Source: Pseudomonas prosekii (GTDB taxonomy: Bacteria > Pseudomonadota > Gammaproteobacteria > Pseudomonadales > Pseudomonadaceae). Taken from it: DNA of 64,000 nt. Positions 51,445 through 59,883 of this stretch are shown here, piece by piece. Position 1 is the stretch's first letter. Each line of letters begins with the position of its first letter. Under the pieces are notes generated by a model, which saw only the letters and a list, made by a program, of their open reading frames with translations, had not been told where the DNA came from and did not search any database. The translations under genes were made by a program, and so were the position numbers. Location: positions 4,528,501 to 4,592,500 of the forward strand of contig NZ_LT629762.1 in NCBI RefSeq assembly GCF_900105155.1, written 5' to 3'.

Positions 51445-51827
51445 ATATTTAACCGGTTAGTTCAGGGGAGCGGTTCTCGGGATTGGCCGCAGGATGTCTG
51501 ATAGGACAAGCACTCTGGCCAAATGTTCAACCTGAATTGATAGAGGCTCGCATCATGCCTCAAAATTGCCAGATCATTGGCGTCAATTCTGTGACAAATA
51601 TTGAACTGGATAAAGGCTTTATGCCAGCACCAATTATCAGAAATGCGGACTGGTTTGAAAAACCGCTTTGACCACACCTCTGGCCGCGTCCTCTTGCCTC
51701 CCGGTGATGTTCAAAACCGTTTGAAGGCGCATGCTATGCGGATTCGATCAATGTTCCTTACCTTTTGAAGGATAGTGGCAAATGGCCGATTTACTAGTGG
51801 CGCTGCGCTGTGCGGGATGATTTCAAG
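51445..51827. other. amrZ-phnN intergenic region
   Basis: 383 bases between the divergent amrZ and phnN. A 62-codon frame at 51483-51671 has no ribosome-binding site or recognisable product and is not called. In P. aeruginosa amrZ lies beside the phn phosphonate cluster; here only phnN follows, so this stretch may be the deletion scar. Confidence 0.45.
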
Positions 51828-52400
51828 ATGGATGGCAGGCTGATTTATCTGATTGGGCCATCCGGGTCGGGCAAGGACAGCTTGATTGAGGCGGCTCGCG
51901 AGCCTTTGCTAGCGGCAGGGTGTGAGGTCGCTCGCCGGGTTATTACTCGTTCGGCCGAATCAGTTGGCGAGGATGCGGTTGGCGTTACCCCGGCAGAATT
52001 TCAACGCCTGAGGGAGGAGGGGAGTTTTGCGCTGTATTGGAGTGCGAATGGCTTGGATTACGGCATCCCTGCGCGTATTGATCAATGGCTTGAGGATGGT
52101 CGGTATGTACTGGTCAACGGATCTCGGGGGCATCTGCCGATTGCGTTGGAGCGTTATCCGGCATTGCTCCCGATTTTGCTGACAGTGGAAACCGACGTGC
52201 TACGGAAGCGGCTGTTGCGGCGGGGACGTGAAACTCGCGAGGAAATCGAAGCCAGGCTTCGGCGCAATGAGCTTTTCGTTGCGGATGACTCGAGCGGTGG
52301 TCCCGTCATCCATCGGCTTGATAACTCTGGCGACTTGGATATCACAGTTATCCGCCTATTGGATCTGCTCAGCTCTAGCGTAAAACCGGATCGAATTTGA
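51828..52400 (+). CDS. phnN: Ribose 1,5-bisphosphate phosphokinase (orphan)
   Basis: 190-residue guanylate-kinase-like enzyme that makes PRPP from ribose 1,5-bisphosphate in the carbon-phosphorus lyase pathway. The P-loop is RLIYLIGPSGSGKDSLIEAA, with VITRSAESVGEDAVGVTPAE and the lid LLRRGRETREEIEARLRRNE. No other phn gene accompanies it. The ATG at 51828 follows GGGATGA; a GTG at 51810 is an alternative. Confidence 0.88.
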   Translation: MDGRLIYLIGPSGSGKDSLIEAAREPLLAAGCEVARRVITRSAESVGEDAVGVTPAEFQRLREEGSFALYWSANGLDYGIPARIDQWLEDGRYVLVNGSRGHLPIALERYPALLPILLTVETDVLRKRLLRRGRETREEIEARLRRNELFVADDSSGGPVIHRLDNSGDLDITVIRLLDLLSSSVKPDRI

Positions 52401-52554
52401 TGCGTCGCCCGGCGATCAACGCCAGTAAAAACAGTGCGCCAAATACTGCACACGCGATCAGCGGCAGCGTAGCAGTGGAATTTTCAGCGATAGACAAATG
52501 AAAAATGCCGCTCAGCAAAGTCAGGATCAGAAATCCAGTGGCTGATTTGGACAT
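52375..52554 (-). CDS. Small two-helix membrane protein
   Basis: 59 residues with two hydrophobic helices (GFLILTLLSGIFHLSIA; LIACAVFGALFLLALIAG) and a basic C-terminal end. AGGAG lies ten bases before the ATG at 52554. Its 3-prime end overlaps the end of convergent phnN by 26 bases. It follows the gene at 52805 on the same strand, probably in one message. In P. aeruginosa a similar small gene lies by phnP, which supports shared ancestry of this locus. Function unknown. Confidence 0.75.
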   Translation of the reverse strand: MSKSATGFLILTLLSGIFHLSIAENSTATLPLIACAVFGALFLLALIAGRRIKFDPVLR

Positions 52555-52574
52555 TGCGGTGCTCCTGGTGAAAG

Positions 52575-52805
52575 TCAAAAAATCAAACGGTCGGAAGAAT
52601 GCTGGGTCAGTGTGGTTTGCTGGCTGACTTCTTTATTAGCAGAAGCTTGGCGGTCATTCATCACGGCCAATTGCGGCGCTTTCTGCAGTTGAAGGTAGTG
52701 CGGCATGCGCCGAGCCACCATTTCAGCGTCATTCTCGGGGGCAAATTGAAAGCCAAGCAGCACCGTCAGGGCTATTGCGTTCGAGATTAAGAGAGCGCTG
52801 TTCAT
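52575..52805 (-). CDS. Small hypothetical protein with N-terminal helix
   Basis: 76 residues: a hydrophobic N-terminal helix (ALLISNAIALTVLLGFQFA) that is either a signal anchor or a signal peptide, then a polar Gln/Ser-rich tail. GGAGGA precedes the ATG at 52805. It ends 21 bases before the next small gene starts. Function unknown. Confidence 0.7.
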   Translation of the reverse strand: MNSALLISNAIALTVLLGFQFAPENDAEMVARRMPHYLQLQKAPQLAVMNDRQASANKEVSQQTTLTQHSSDRLIF

Positions 52806-53089
52806 GGGGCTATCCTCCATTGTTCTTGGAGTAGATCTAAAGCAGCCACCGTGCCAACAGTCTAATGCGTTATAAATCCTTTAAAAACAACTAGTTATCT
52901 TGTGTTCGGGGAGGGGTGCTAGTGCAATTTGCAATGATGGCGTTTTGGAGGGGGTGCATTTTGCACGGCGCGCAAAGGTGCTGATGCTTTTGCCTATACT
53001 TAAAAAGGCTGTGGACGACATGACAAACACGGGGCTGCCCGTTACCATGCTCGCCGTCCTTCGTACCGCGGTCCTCGCGGGCGATTCGT

Positions 53090-53166
53090 GTCTCAGTAGC
53101 TCAATTGGATAGAGCATCCCCCTCCTAAGGGGAAGGTTGGCAGTTCGAACCTGCCCTGGGACACCA
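53090..53166 (+). tRNA. tRNA-Arg (CCT)
   Basis: 77 bases with CCA. Acceptor GTCTCAG pairs with CTGGGAC through one G-T pair, anticodon CCT lies in CCTCCTAAG, and the T loop is TTCGAAC. This tRNA is a frequent integration target in proteobacteria, and the accessory island begins right after it. Confidence 0.96.
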
Positions 53167-53509
53167 TATTATTCAAGCTCTCCAGCGATTCACGCGAAGA
53201 GAGCAAAAGGTTCATGGGGGCAGGGCGGGTGCAAGGCGGGTGCAAGGCTAACATCCGGCTCCAAGAAATCCCCTCTCGGCCCTAGTTCCTTACATCGGGA
53301 TATCGGGGCATGAGTCGAATTTTGCCTGGACACCAATTCCAGTGACCGTCCCAATCGTCTCGAAAGCCAGAATTCTCACCGTGAGCTGAGGTTGGGGGTG
53401 ATTGTTCGCAACCAGCTTCACCATTGAGTTACCATGCTCCGTCCTTGCTCCAGCCTCATGAAAACCTCAAAAAAGGCTTTTCATTTGGATCTGTTGAGCT
53501 ACAGCATGA
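53167..53509. other. Island left border, 343 bases without a gene
   Basis: No coding frame with a start and ribosome-binding site was found. A short direct repeat GGCGGGTGCAAG occurs twice side by side near 53225-53248. No tyrosine integrase gene is adjacent, unlike most tRNA-borne islands, so this border may be decayed. Confidence 0.45.
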
Positions 53510-53515
53510 GTGGAA

Positions 53516-54862
53516 ATGATGATTGTGAAAAAGCTAAAGGTTATATCGCTGTTTTCAGGTGGAATGGGACTTGATCTCGGCCTTAAGGAAACTGATCGGT
53601 ATGAGCTTCTAGCATGCGTAGAAAAAGTCCCTGCCTATTGCGACACTATTCGTCTAAACAGAGAAGCTGGACACCTTCCCGCTAACCTCAAGATTTATGA
53701 GGGGGATATTTCAAATATCGACCCTTACGAAGTACTCGCAGCAACGGGATTAAAGCCCGGCGAGTTAGATGTCTTAGTAGGCGGTCCGCCTTGCCAATCA
53801 TTCAGCACGGCTGGAAATCGGGGAACTGTCCAAGATCCCCGAGGGACATTACTTTGGCAGTTCTTGAAGTTTGTCGAAGTTATGCAACCAAAATTTTTTA
53901 TTATGGAGAACGTCCGAGGGCTGATATCCGCAGCTCTTCGTCATCGTCCTATAGCGGATCGCCCACCGAAAGGGCCGGAGCTATCCTTTGAAGAGATGCC
54001 TGGGTCTGTCATGAGACTATTTTCCCAAGATCTTCAAAAGCTAGAAAACTCGGAGTACCACCTGGACATATTTGAAGTTAACTCTGTTAACTATGGAGCA
54101 CCACAAATCCGGGAAAGGGTGCTATTCATTGGCAATAGGTTCGGTGCACAGGTTGCATTTCCTGACCCAACACATGGACCTAGTTCCGACGCATTGGTGG
54201 GAGAGGATTTATTTTCCAAGCCCTTACAGCTTAAACGCTGGAAAACCTTGGGGGATGTTATATCCGATTTAGACGAATCAAATCCTGAGATTATGGATTT
54301 CAGTCCCAGAAAGAAAGGGTTTCTTTCATTGGTTCCTGAAGGTTCGAATTGGAGAAGTCTTCCGGAGGAGATCCAAAAGGAATCTATGGGCAAAGCATGG
54401 CATGCCAAAGGGGGGAGATCCGGCTGGTGGCGGAGACTTACCATGGAGCTACCTTGCCCAACCCTTGTCACTATGCCTAACCATTCCAGTACTTCCCTAT
54501 GCCACCCTGTCCATACTCGTGCATTATCTGTAAGAGAGTATGCGCGCATACAAGGGTTTCCGGATTATTGGCAATTTTCTGGAAAGACGGTGGACAAGTA
54601 TGCCCAAATTGGAAATGCGGTTCCTGTGCGACTTGGAGCCGTGGCAGGACATGTTATCGCTGAATGTTTTGATCTTCTGGAGGCTAACGGCTGGAAACCC
54701 CTCGAGAAGGCTCCAGATGCATTTAGAATCGTATACATCCAGTCTCACGTGAGAACTCGGCGTTGGTTCAAAAACGGTAAAACTATCGTTTGGGATAAAG
54801 AAACTGACGACGCGGACTACGGAAAGTCAAAGACCAAGAGACTGATAAGGTCATTGGCATAA
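53516..54862 (+). CDS. DNA cytosine-5 methyltransferase (type II modification)
   Basis: 448-residue 5-methylcytosine methyltransferase. Motif I VISLFSGGMGLDLGL, motif IV with catalytic cysteine VLVGGPPCQSFSTAGN, motif VI FIMENVRGL, motif VIII QIRERVLFIGNR and motif X YAQIGNAVPVRLGA are all present; the target-recognition region lies between residues about 240 and 350. It protects the target of the nuclease encoded 19 bases downstream. The start at 53516 is one of three close in-frame candidates (GTG 53510, ATG 53516, ATG 53519). The sequence is AT-rich compared with the core genome. Recognition sequence unknown. Confidence 0.95.
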   Translation: MMIVKKLKVISLFSGGMGLDLGLKETDRYELLACVEKVPAYCDTIRLNREAGHLPANLKIYEGDISNIDPYEVLAATGLKPGELDVLVGGPPCQSFSTAGNRGTVQDPRGTLLWQFLKFVEVMQPKFFIMENVRGLISAALRHRPIADRPPKGPELSFEEMPGSVMRLFSQDLQKLENSEYHLDIFEVNSVNYGAPQIRERVLFIGNRFGAQVAFPDPTHGPSSDALVGEDLFSKPLQLKRWKTLGDVISDLDESNPEIMDFSPRKKGFLSLVPEGSNWRSLPEEIQKESMGKAWHAKGGRSGWWRRLTMELPCPTLVTMPNHSSTSLCHPVHTRALSVREYARIQGFPDYWQFSGKTVDKYAQIGNAVPVRLGAVAGHVIAECFDLLEANGWKPLEKAPDAFRIVYIQSHVRTRRWFKNGKTIVWDKETDDADYGKSKTKRLIRSLA

Positions 54863-54881
54863 TTTCATACGGAGTAAAAAA

Positions 54882-55910
54882 ATGGCGAAGAGGCACCCGG
54901 GTCTACCCAAAGCTGAAAGTATCGTTTTTTCGAAAAGCGAATTGCTTGAGCAGCTTATGGCGGTTGACCTTAATATGGCTTCCCGCGCCCGAGCTTTAAG
55001 GATGGAAGAGCATTTTAGGCGAAAAATAGACCAGCATGTAGGTTCGCTCATAGATGGTGATGCGAATTTTGCAAAATTCTCTACTAGCCCCTATGTTTTA
55101 ATGATGCATGCTAGGAAAAATCGTTACACTCGTGTCAGCGAGATAGAGCACGACATTCTCCCAGCGAAACTATTTTCATCGATGGAGACCTCTGCTGGTC
55201 GGGCCGTTGAGGTTGTGGCATTACCCATATATGACTGGACGCCAGTTCTAAGTCAGATGCATTCAGCCAATTCGGCTTTAGATGGCCTGCATGTGGCGGA
55301 AGACAAAGTACAAGTTGTAACGCTAAAAAGCGGACCTCGTTGTCTCAATGATGAGATGAGCGAAAATTTTGCCGATGCGATCATCAGTAACCTTCAAGCT
55401 TGGGCCCACGAACATAGTGTACAAAAAGTTGAGTTTACGTATGGCGTACTCTACGGCACACAGAAGCTATCAAATAAAAAAGACTGGCACATTTTTAAGA
55501 ATCTCGAATTAAAGCTGGGCTCAGAGTGTTTTACTACATCACCTAAAGGGCGTTGGGATTGTAGTTTTACCTATAACGGAATCGAAGTTGAAGCCGGGAT
55601 ACGAATCGGGAAAGACTGGTGGACCCATCTAGGCGGTAGGCTTGGGTTGGCGGAGTTGGCAGTGGCACTGATTCGAGCATGTATAGCACCTGGTGAAGTC
55701 GACTCACCAGATCATCAGTACACGATTCAAGACCTGCATAGCATTGTGTCCTTAGCTTCTGTGCCAGAGGATTATAATCCCGCAGTATTACAACGTAGCC
55801 AACTGGCTTGGTATTTCTTCTTCATGAGACATTTTTGCGACACCATGATTGAGGGGCTACCTTACATAGATCTACAATCTATAGTTAAACCAGAAGCCGT
55901 CGTGATCTAA
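54882..55910 (+). CDS. Type II restriction endonuclease, partner of the methyltransferase
   Basis: 342-residue protein in tandem with the methyltransferase. A segment near residue 150 (VVTLKSGPRCLNDEMSENFA) resembles the PmeII-type restriction enzyme family, where a D...LKSGP pattern carries the catalytic lysine. GGAG lies before the ATG at 54882. The tandem order and the 19-base gap support the assignment; the family identity is a moderate-confidence reading by eye. An intrinsic terminator follows at 55954. Confidence 0.75.
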   Translation: MAKRHPGLPKAESIVFSKSELLEQLMAVDLNMASRARALRMEEHFRRKIDQHVGSLIDGDANFAKFSTSPYVLMMHARKNRYTRVSEIEHDILPAKLFSSMETSAGRAVEVVALPIYDWTPVLSQMHSANSALDGLHVAEDKVQVVTLKSGPRCLNDEMSENFADAIISNLQAWAHEHSVQKVEFTYGVLYGTQKLSNKKDWHIFKNLELKLGSECFTTSPKGRWDCSFTYNGIEVEAGIRIGKDWWTHLGGRLGLAELAVALIRACIAPGEVDSPDHQYTIQDLHSIVSLASVPEDYNPAVLQRSQLAWYFFFMRHFCDTMIEGLPYIDLQSIVKPEAVVI

Positions 55911-55953
55911 TTTCTCTATCGAAGCGGTGACAGCCGCGTGACAGTGCTCCGAT

Positions 55954-55994
55954 CAAAAAGGCCCCGCTCTGAATCTCTCAGGCGGGGCCTTTTA
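55954..55994. terminator. Bidirectional terminator after the restriction-modification pair
   Basis: AAAAAGGCCCCGC, a 14-base loop and GCGGGGCCTTTT. It serves the plus-strand nuclease gene and the convergent gene at 56048. Confidence 0.9.
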
Positions 55995-56047
55995 CGTTTT
56001 ATTCATCTGAGTGAGCGAGCTGGACGCTTGTTATTGCAGGCTAACAC

Positions 56048-56476
56048 TCACAACGCGTCGCTCTCAGCCTCTTCATCTTTCCCGGCGCCGTTCTTAGCAA
56101 ACCATTCCAGCGTGTCTGCACGCTCCAAGGTCATACTCAGTTCGCACCCCGCCCCTTCTAGAAGGTCCATCGTGCCTCCGGTGAGGGAATAGTACATGCT
56201 GCAATCAGCCTTTCGAAACTTCACCCATAGAGCTTGGCCTTCTTGCAATTTCCTCATCTTCCCGACAGGTAAGACAGTAATCGCCGACTTATAAGCCTTA
56301 TCCATCCGGGCATTTTGCTTGACTAACTCTGCATAGCTGCAATCGCTAAGCGCGGATGTGTTACCGCCTGACTTATCAGTGCAAGCACTGTATGCAGCAG
56401 AATATTCGCTTTTTGCAAATACGGAGGGGGAGCAAAAAGCTACAAGGAGAGCGGTTGCTATAATGTGATGGCGCAT
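56048..56476 (-). CDS. Exported LprI-like protein (DUF1311)
   Basis: 142-residue protein with a signal peptide (IIATALLVAFCSPSVFAKSE) and a C-x-n-C-rich body (YAELVKQNARMDKAYKSAIT, GQALWVKFRKADCSMYYSL) of the lysozyme-inhibitor LprI N-terminal family. Four or more cysteines would form disulfides. GGAG precedes the ATG. It may act in the periplasm; a role in this island is unknown. Confidence 0.8.
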   Translation of the reverse strand: MRHHIIATALLVAFCSPSVFAKSEYSAAYSACTDKSGGNTSALSDCSYAELVKQNARMDKAYKSAITVLPVGKMRKLQEGQALWVKFRKADCSMYYSLTGGTMDLLEGAGCELSMTLERADTLEWFAKNGAGKDEEAESDAL

Positions 56477-56609
56477 GAATACAACTCCAATTTTTGATGT
56501 TCAACGCGGGGGGGCTTTGAGGGCAATCCAACCCGGAACACGCTCTATGGTTTATGACGCTCGAATCAGAACGTCACGTATGTTTCTATATAATGACTTG
56601 CGCAGACGG

Positions 56610-57746
56610 TCAGGCAGAATATAGTGCAGGGTCAAGTTCTAAACATTCGGATAGAGACGTAAATTCAGCCCTACGGCAAAGCCATGCGGTAAAGAAAGTA
56701 TATCCCGCAGACACAGCTACTATCTGAACTTTAGTATTTCTTGACTCTCTGCGTCGTCGGGCCTCTGCCTGCGTTAGAGATTCCCCTTTTCTTCGAGCTC
56801 CACCAAAAAATGAAAGTATCAGGAATCCCATGACAACGTAAAACACAGATACAAACGTTAACTTCGCGACAATAGTTAGTAAGATATTTAGACCGCCGCG
56901 ATTACTTTTGAATGCTGTATATACTGCAAAAAATACCGCCGACAGTACCCCGGTGACTACACACACTTGGTACACTTGATGAGGCAATCCGAGCCAGCCA
57001 CAGAGAAGGCCTATACCCCAGCCAGTGACTGGCAGCAAATTAGTGATCGTTGCATCTGTATAGTTATTGTAGATAGTGGCTTCCTCTCTGCGGTGCCGCT
57101 TAACCGCCCAGCAGGACATTACGACCGCTACTATCAGCGCACACTTCCATAAAACGCTGAATATTTGCTGCCAAAGCGTTTCTTCACGAGTCGCTGCGAC
57201 TTGAGTTTGCGGTTGCTGGGCTGTCTGATAGGCTGGTGTTTGATAGGTAGATGAAACAGAGGCGGTATTCGACTGAGAATAGACGGTCTGCTGCTGTGCC
57301 GCCTGTCGCCGGTGTTGATAAGCCTGCTCTTCTGCTACATATGCCTCGTGTTTGCGTCGAGCTCGATCGGCGTTCTCAGCTTGAGATTTGGCCGCTTGCT
57401 GTTGCTGTTCTGATTCCAGTTTTCGCCCTATTTCGGCCCTCGTAAAGTCTTCAATCGCCTTGAATCGAGTGACCATTGCTTTATCGAGACATTTTTGTGT
57501 AGTGCACTGGTTTCGAGTAGCAAGCCATTCATGCTGGGACTCGATAAGAGCGTCCTGTCGGTCAGAAGCCTTCAGCAACGCAGCTTTGTAGTTTTGACTG
57601 AGGGATGTGTCGAGGCTGGAAAGGTAGCCGTCGCGGCAAATTTCCTTTTCGGCAAAATTGCTCGCTTTAGCACAGTCGAAGCTTGCAGCTATTGAGTTGC
57701 TGGTAACCACTGCCAGTAGTAGCGCTATAGTCCGGTGAATAACCAT
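56610..57746 (-). CDS. LprI-domain membrane protein
   Basis: 378-residue protein. A signal peptide (RTIALLLAVVTSNSIAAS) leads to an LprI-like domain (FDCAKASNFAEKEICRDGYL, ALIESQHEWLATRNQCTTQK), a long Gln/Ala-rich coiled linker (residues about 115-200) and four membrane helices in the C-terminal half (WKCALIVAVVMSCWAVK; VYQVCVVTGVLSAVFFAVYT; LTFVSVFYVVMGFLILSFFG and one before). The start at 57746 opens the signal peptide. Related in its N-terminus to the neighbouring 56048 gene. Function unknown. Confidence 0.78.
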   Translation of the reverse strand: MVIHRTIALLLAVVTSNSIAASFDCAKASNFAEKEICRDGYLSSLDTSLSQNYKAALLKASDRQDALIESQHEWLATRNQCTTQKCLDKAMVTRFKAIEDFTRAEIGRKLESEQQQQAAKSQAENADRARRKHEAYVAEEQAYQHRRQAAQQQTVYSQSNTASVSSTYQTPAYQTAQQPQTQVAATREETLWQQIFSVLWKCALIVAVVMSCWAVKRHRREEATIYNNYTDATITNLLPVTGWGIGLLCGWLGLPHQVYQVCVVTGVLSAVFFAVYTAFKSNRGGLNILLTIVAKLTFVSVFYVVMGFLILSFFGGARRKGESLTQAEARRRRESRNTKVQIVAVSAGYTFFTAWLCRRAEFTSLSECLELDPALYSA

Positions 57747-57918
57747 CCTGAAAGATCCCTCCTCTGAAAAAAAACGAGAGTAGGCATAACGGCTTAGCCC
57801 CATACCCTCTCCCACATCCCTCAAACAGGCTTAGAAGCTTTAGCTTCTGCCATAAGCATCCAAAAACGCGCGATGTCACGATTAGTGTGTTCACGATTAG
57901 ATCACATCAGCACACGAT

Positions 57919-58143
57919 ATGGGAATGCCTTCTTCCTCCCTACGCCATCGCTTCGGTCATCGAGTACGTGAGCTTCGTCTTGCCACAGGCATGACCCAAG
58001 AAGCCTTCGCGGACAGGTGTGGTTTCGCCCGTACCTACATGTCGAGAATCGAGACCGGGGGAGCTAATCCCAGCCTAGATGCAATCAAAACGCTCGCTGA
58101 CGCGCTGAAAGTCGATCTATCGTCCTTATTTGCAGAGATTTGA
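57919..58143 (+). CDS. Short XRE family regulator
   Basis: 74-residue single-domain Cro/CI-type protein (FGHRVRELRLATGMTQEAFA, then DRCGFARTYMSRIETGGANP). The size is like C proteins of restriction-modification systems, but it is 2 kb from the pair and no C-box was identified. It might instead control the HNH/ATPase genes that follow on the same strand. Confidence 0.85.
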   Translation: MGMPSSSLRHRFGHRVRELRLATGMTQEAFADRCGFARTYMSRIETGGANPSLDAIKTLADALKVDLSSLFAEI

Positions 58144-58528
58144 CTCCTGGGTGTGCTAAGTAGCACTTGAACGGTGTGACAACTATGCTGTGCAAGTTTC
58201 CAAGCGCTAGTTCGAATCAATTCTTCCATTGCGCTAGCAGTTCTTACACGACAGAGACGTATAGAGCTATAAAACCGCAGGTTCATGCATAGAAAGTTTA
58301 TTAGGGTGCTTGCTAACCTGAAAATCACATCGAACCCTGCTTGGACTCTCAAAGTACACGGTGTGTTAAGAAGTTTATAGAAACTACGAAATGTTACGAC
58401 TCCAATTAAAGGTCGCTAGTCATTTAAAAGTATACGGCTCACTCCTGAAGGCCCTTGTCTGGATGGCGGAAGTGACTTGTAAAAACTGTAAATAATGACG
58501 GAGAGCAACTAGATGTAGTGGAGTGAAG
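58144..58528. other. Spacer between XRE gene and HNH-like gene
   Basis: About 385 AT-rich bases with no frame that has a start and ribosome-binding site. Nothing recognised beyond the expected promoter region of the gene at 58529. Confidence 0.4.
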
Positions 58529-59680
58529 GTGAAAGATAAATATTGCGATTACTGTGGAAAGGTTATAAATCGTGGGTCTCCCCAATATTATAGGAAGAAG
58601 TACTGTTGTGAGTCTCACAAACAGATGCATAATCGTCGTAAGAAAAATATCGGTACCCGTCAAACTAAGAGATTAAGTAATCTTCCTGTGAATAAAGAAT
58701 GGCTTTACATTGCGCGAGAATGCAAACGCGCAGGTACAGTTCAGATAATGTCTATGCATACTGTTGATTCATTAAGGGAGCTGATACAACTAATTTGTAG
58801 CCATCCAAAAGGAAATATGGAGATAAACCATGTATATCCAGTTAATGGTTACGATAGAATAGGACTTCTTCATCCGCTTAATCTCTTCTATGGTGGGTCT
58901 GCCCAAAATAGAAAGTTTGGTAAGAAAAGTTTTGAGGGCGCGGGCTATTCGATAAGCCGTACAGAGCTTAACGACAAATGGTCTATTTCTAAAGAAACTA
59001 GCGATAAAAATACTCTAAAACTATTAATGAAATTTCTGGGTGGGGTTTTGCTTGAGTATGTCAAAACCTATCCTGTTAACCAATATGGCAAGATAAAAAT
59101 TATTGATTCAATAATAAAGCTAGATAAGACTGGAAAGTATACAAGAGAAAATCTAATTAGCATGCCTTCCTTTGGTCTCTCTTCGATCAAAGCTGAATTG
59201 CATGGAGTCAAGTTAAACGGATTTTATCTGCCTCCAAGAAAAAACAGATCTAAAGTGCTTATATACTTGGAGGAGTTAAGTCGCATATCACGCGACGCAT
59301 CGGGCTCTTGGGCGGAAAACTGCGAGTATATGAAAAGTGTATTCTTGGCGGGAGCCGCTGCTTTATTAAACGCCGGTTATCAACCTGAACTATCTGAAAT
59401 TTATAAAACATACGGGCGCGATGCCATCCGTCACGAAAATAGGTTCATGAGAAAGGCGGGTAAAGCTAAGTACTCGTCCTTTAAAGACTTTTTGTACCTG
59501 CAAACGGCTGATTGTTTAGTAGGGAAAAAAATTGATAAGAAAATGCTTTCTAGTGTAGTAGATAAGTACACGGAAACTAGAAAGGGAGATTACACTTTTC
59601 GTATCAGCTCTATTGATCTTACAGGCTGTTCCGAATATCACCCCGACGCATTTGAAGAGCATATGATGTACATGTCATAG
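58529..59680 (+). CDS. Zinc-finger protein with HNH-like nuclease motif
   Basis: 383-residue protein of unknown family. At the start is a Cys-rich finger (YCDYCGKVINRG; KKYCCESHKQMH). Around residues 97-130 the sequence EINHVYPVNGYDRIGLLHPL followed by NLFYGGSAQNRKFGKK has the H...N...N-x-K spacing of beta-beta-alpha metal (HNH) nucleases. The remaining two thirds show no motif. A GTG start at 58529 with GGAG five bases upstream is preferred; a GTG at 58523 overlaps the ribosome-binding site. The gene is AT-rich. It precedes an ATPase by 203 bases on the same strand, an arrangement like nuclease-ATPase defence pairs (inference). Confidence 0.7.
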   Translation: MKDKYCDYCGKVINRGSPQYYRKKYCCESHKQMHNRRKKNIGTRQTKRLSNLPVNKEWLYIARECKRAGTVQIMSMHTVDSLRELIQLICSHPKGNMEINHVYPVNGYDRIGLLHPLNLFYGGSAQNRKFGKKSFEGAGYSISRTELNDKWSISKETSDKNTLKLLMKFLGGVLLEYVKTYPVNQYGKIKIIDSIIKLDKTGKYTRENLISMPSFGLSSIKAELHGVKLNGFYLPPRKNRSKVLIYLEELSRISRDASGSWAENCEYMKSVFLAGAAALLNAGYQPELSEIYKTYGRDAIRHENRFMRKAGKAKYSSFKDFLYLQTADCLVGKKIDKKMLSSVVDKYTETRKGDYTFRISSIDLTGCSEYHPDAFEEHMMYMS

Positions 59681-59883
59681 AAGTTTCGTCGAGAGGATTA
59701 AAAACAGTTATCCCTTACCTATACCGCCTTTCGTGATTTTGTGGGGTTCAAGATTAACCTTTTCGCACTACACACGGTGGCTGTAGCGAGGTAAAGTATC
59801 AAAAGCGATTAGGTCTTGGTAGGCTGTACTTATGGCGAAAATGCACTATGCTGTCTCTACGCAATCATGACAGGGAGTGCAGA

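Noticed and set aside
51483..51671. 62-codon plus-strand frame between amrZ and phnN
   Set aside because: No Shine-Dalgarno sequence, no family resemblance.
52900..53112. 70-codon plus-strand frame
   Set aside because: Runs into tRNA-Arg(CCT), so it is the tRNA promoter region rather than a gene.
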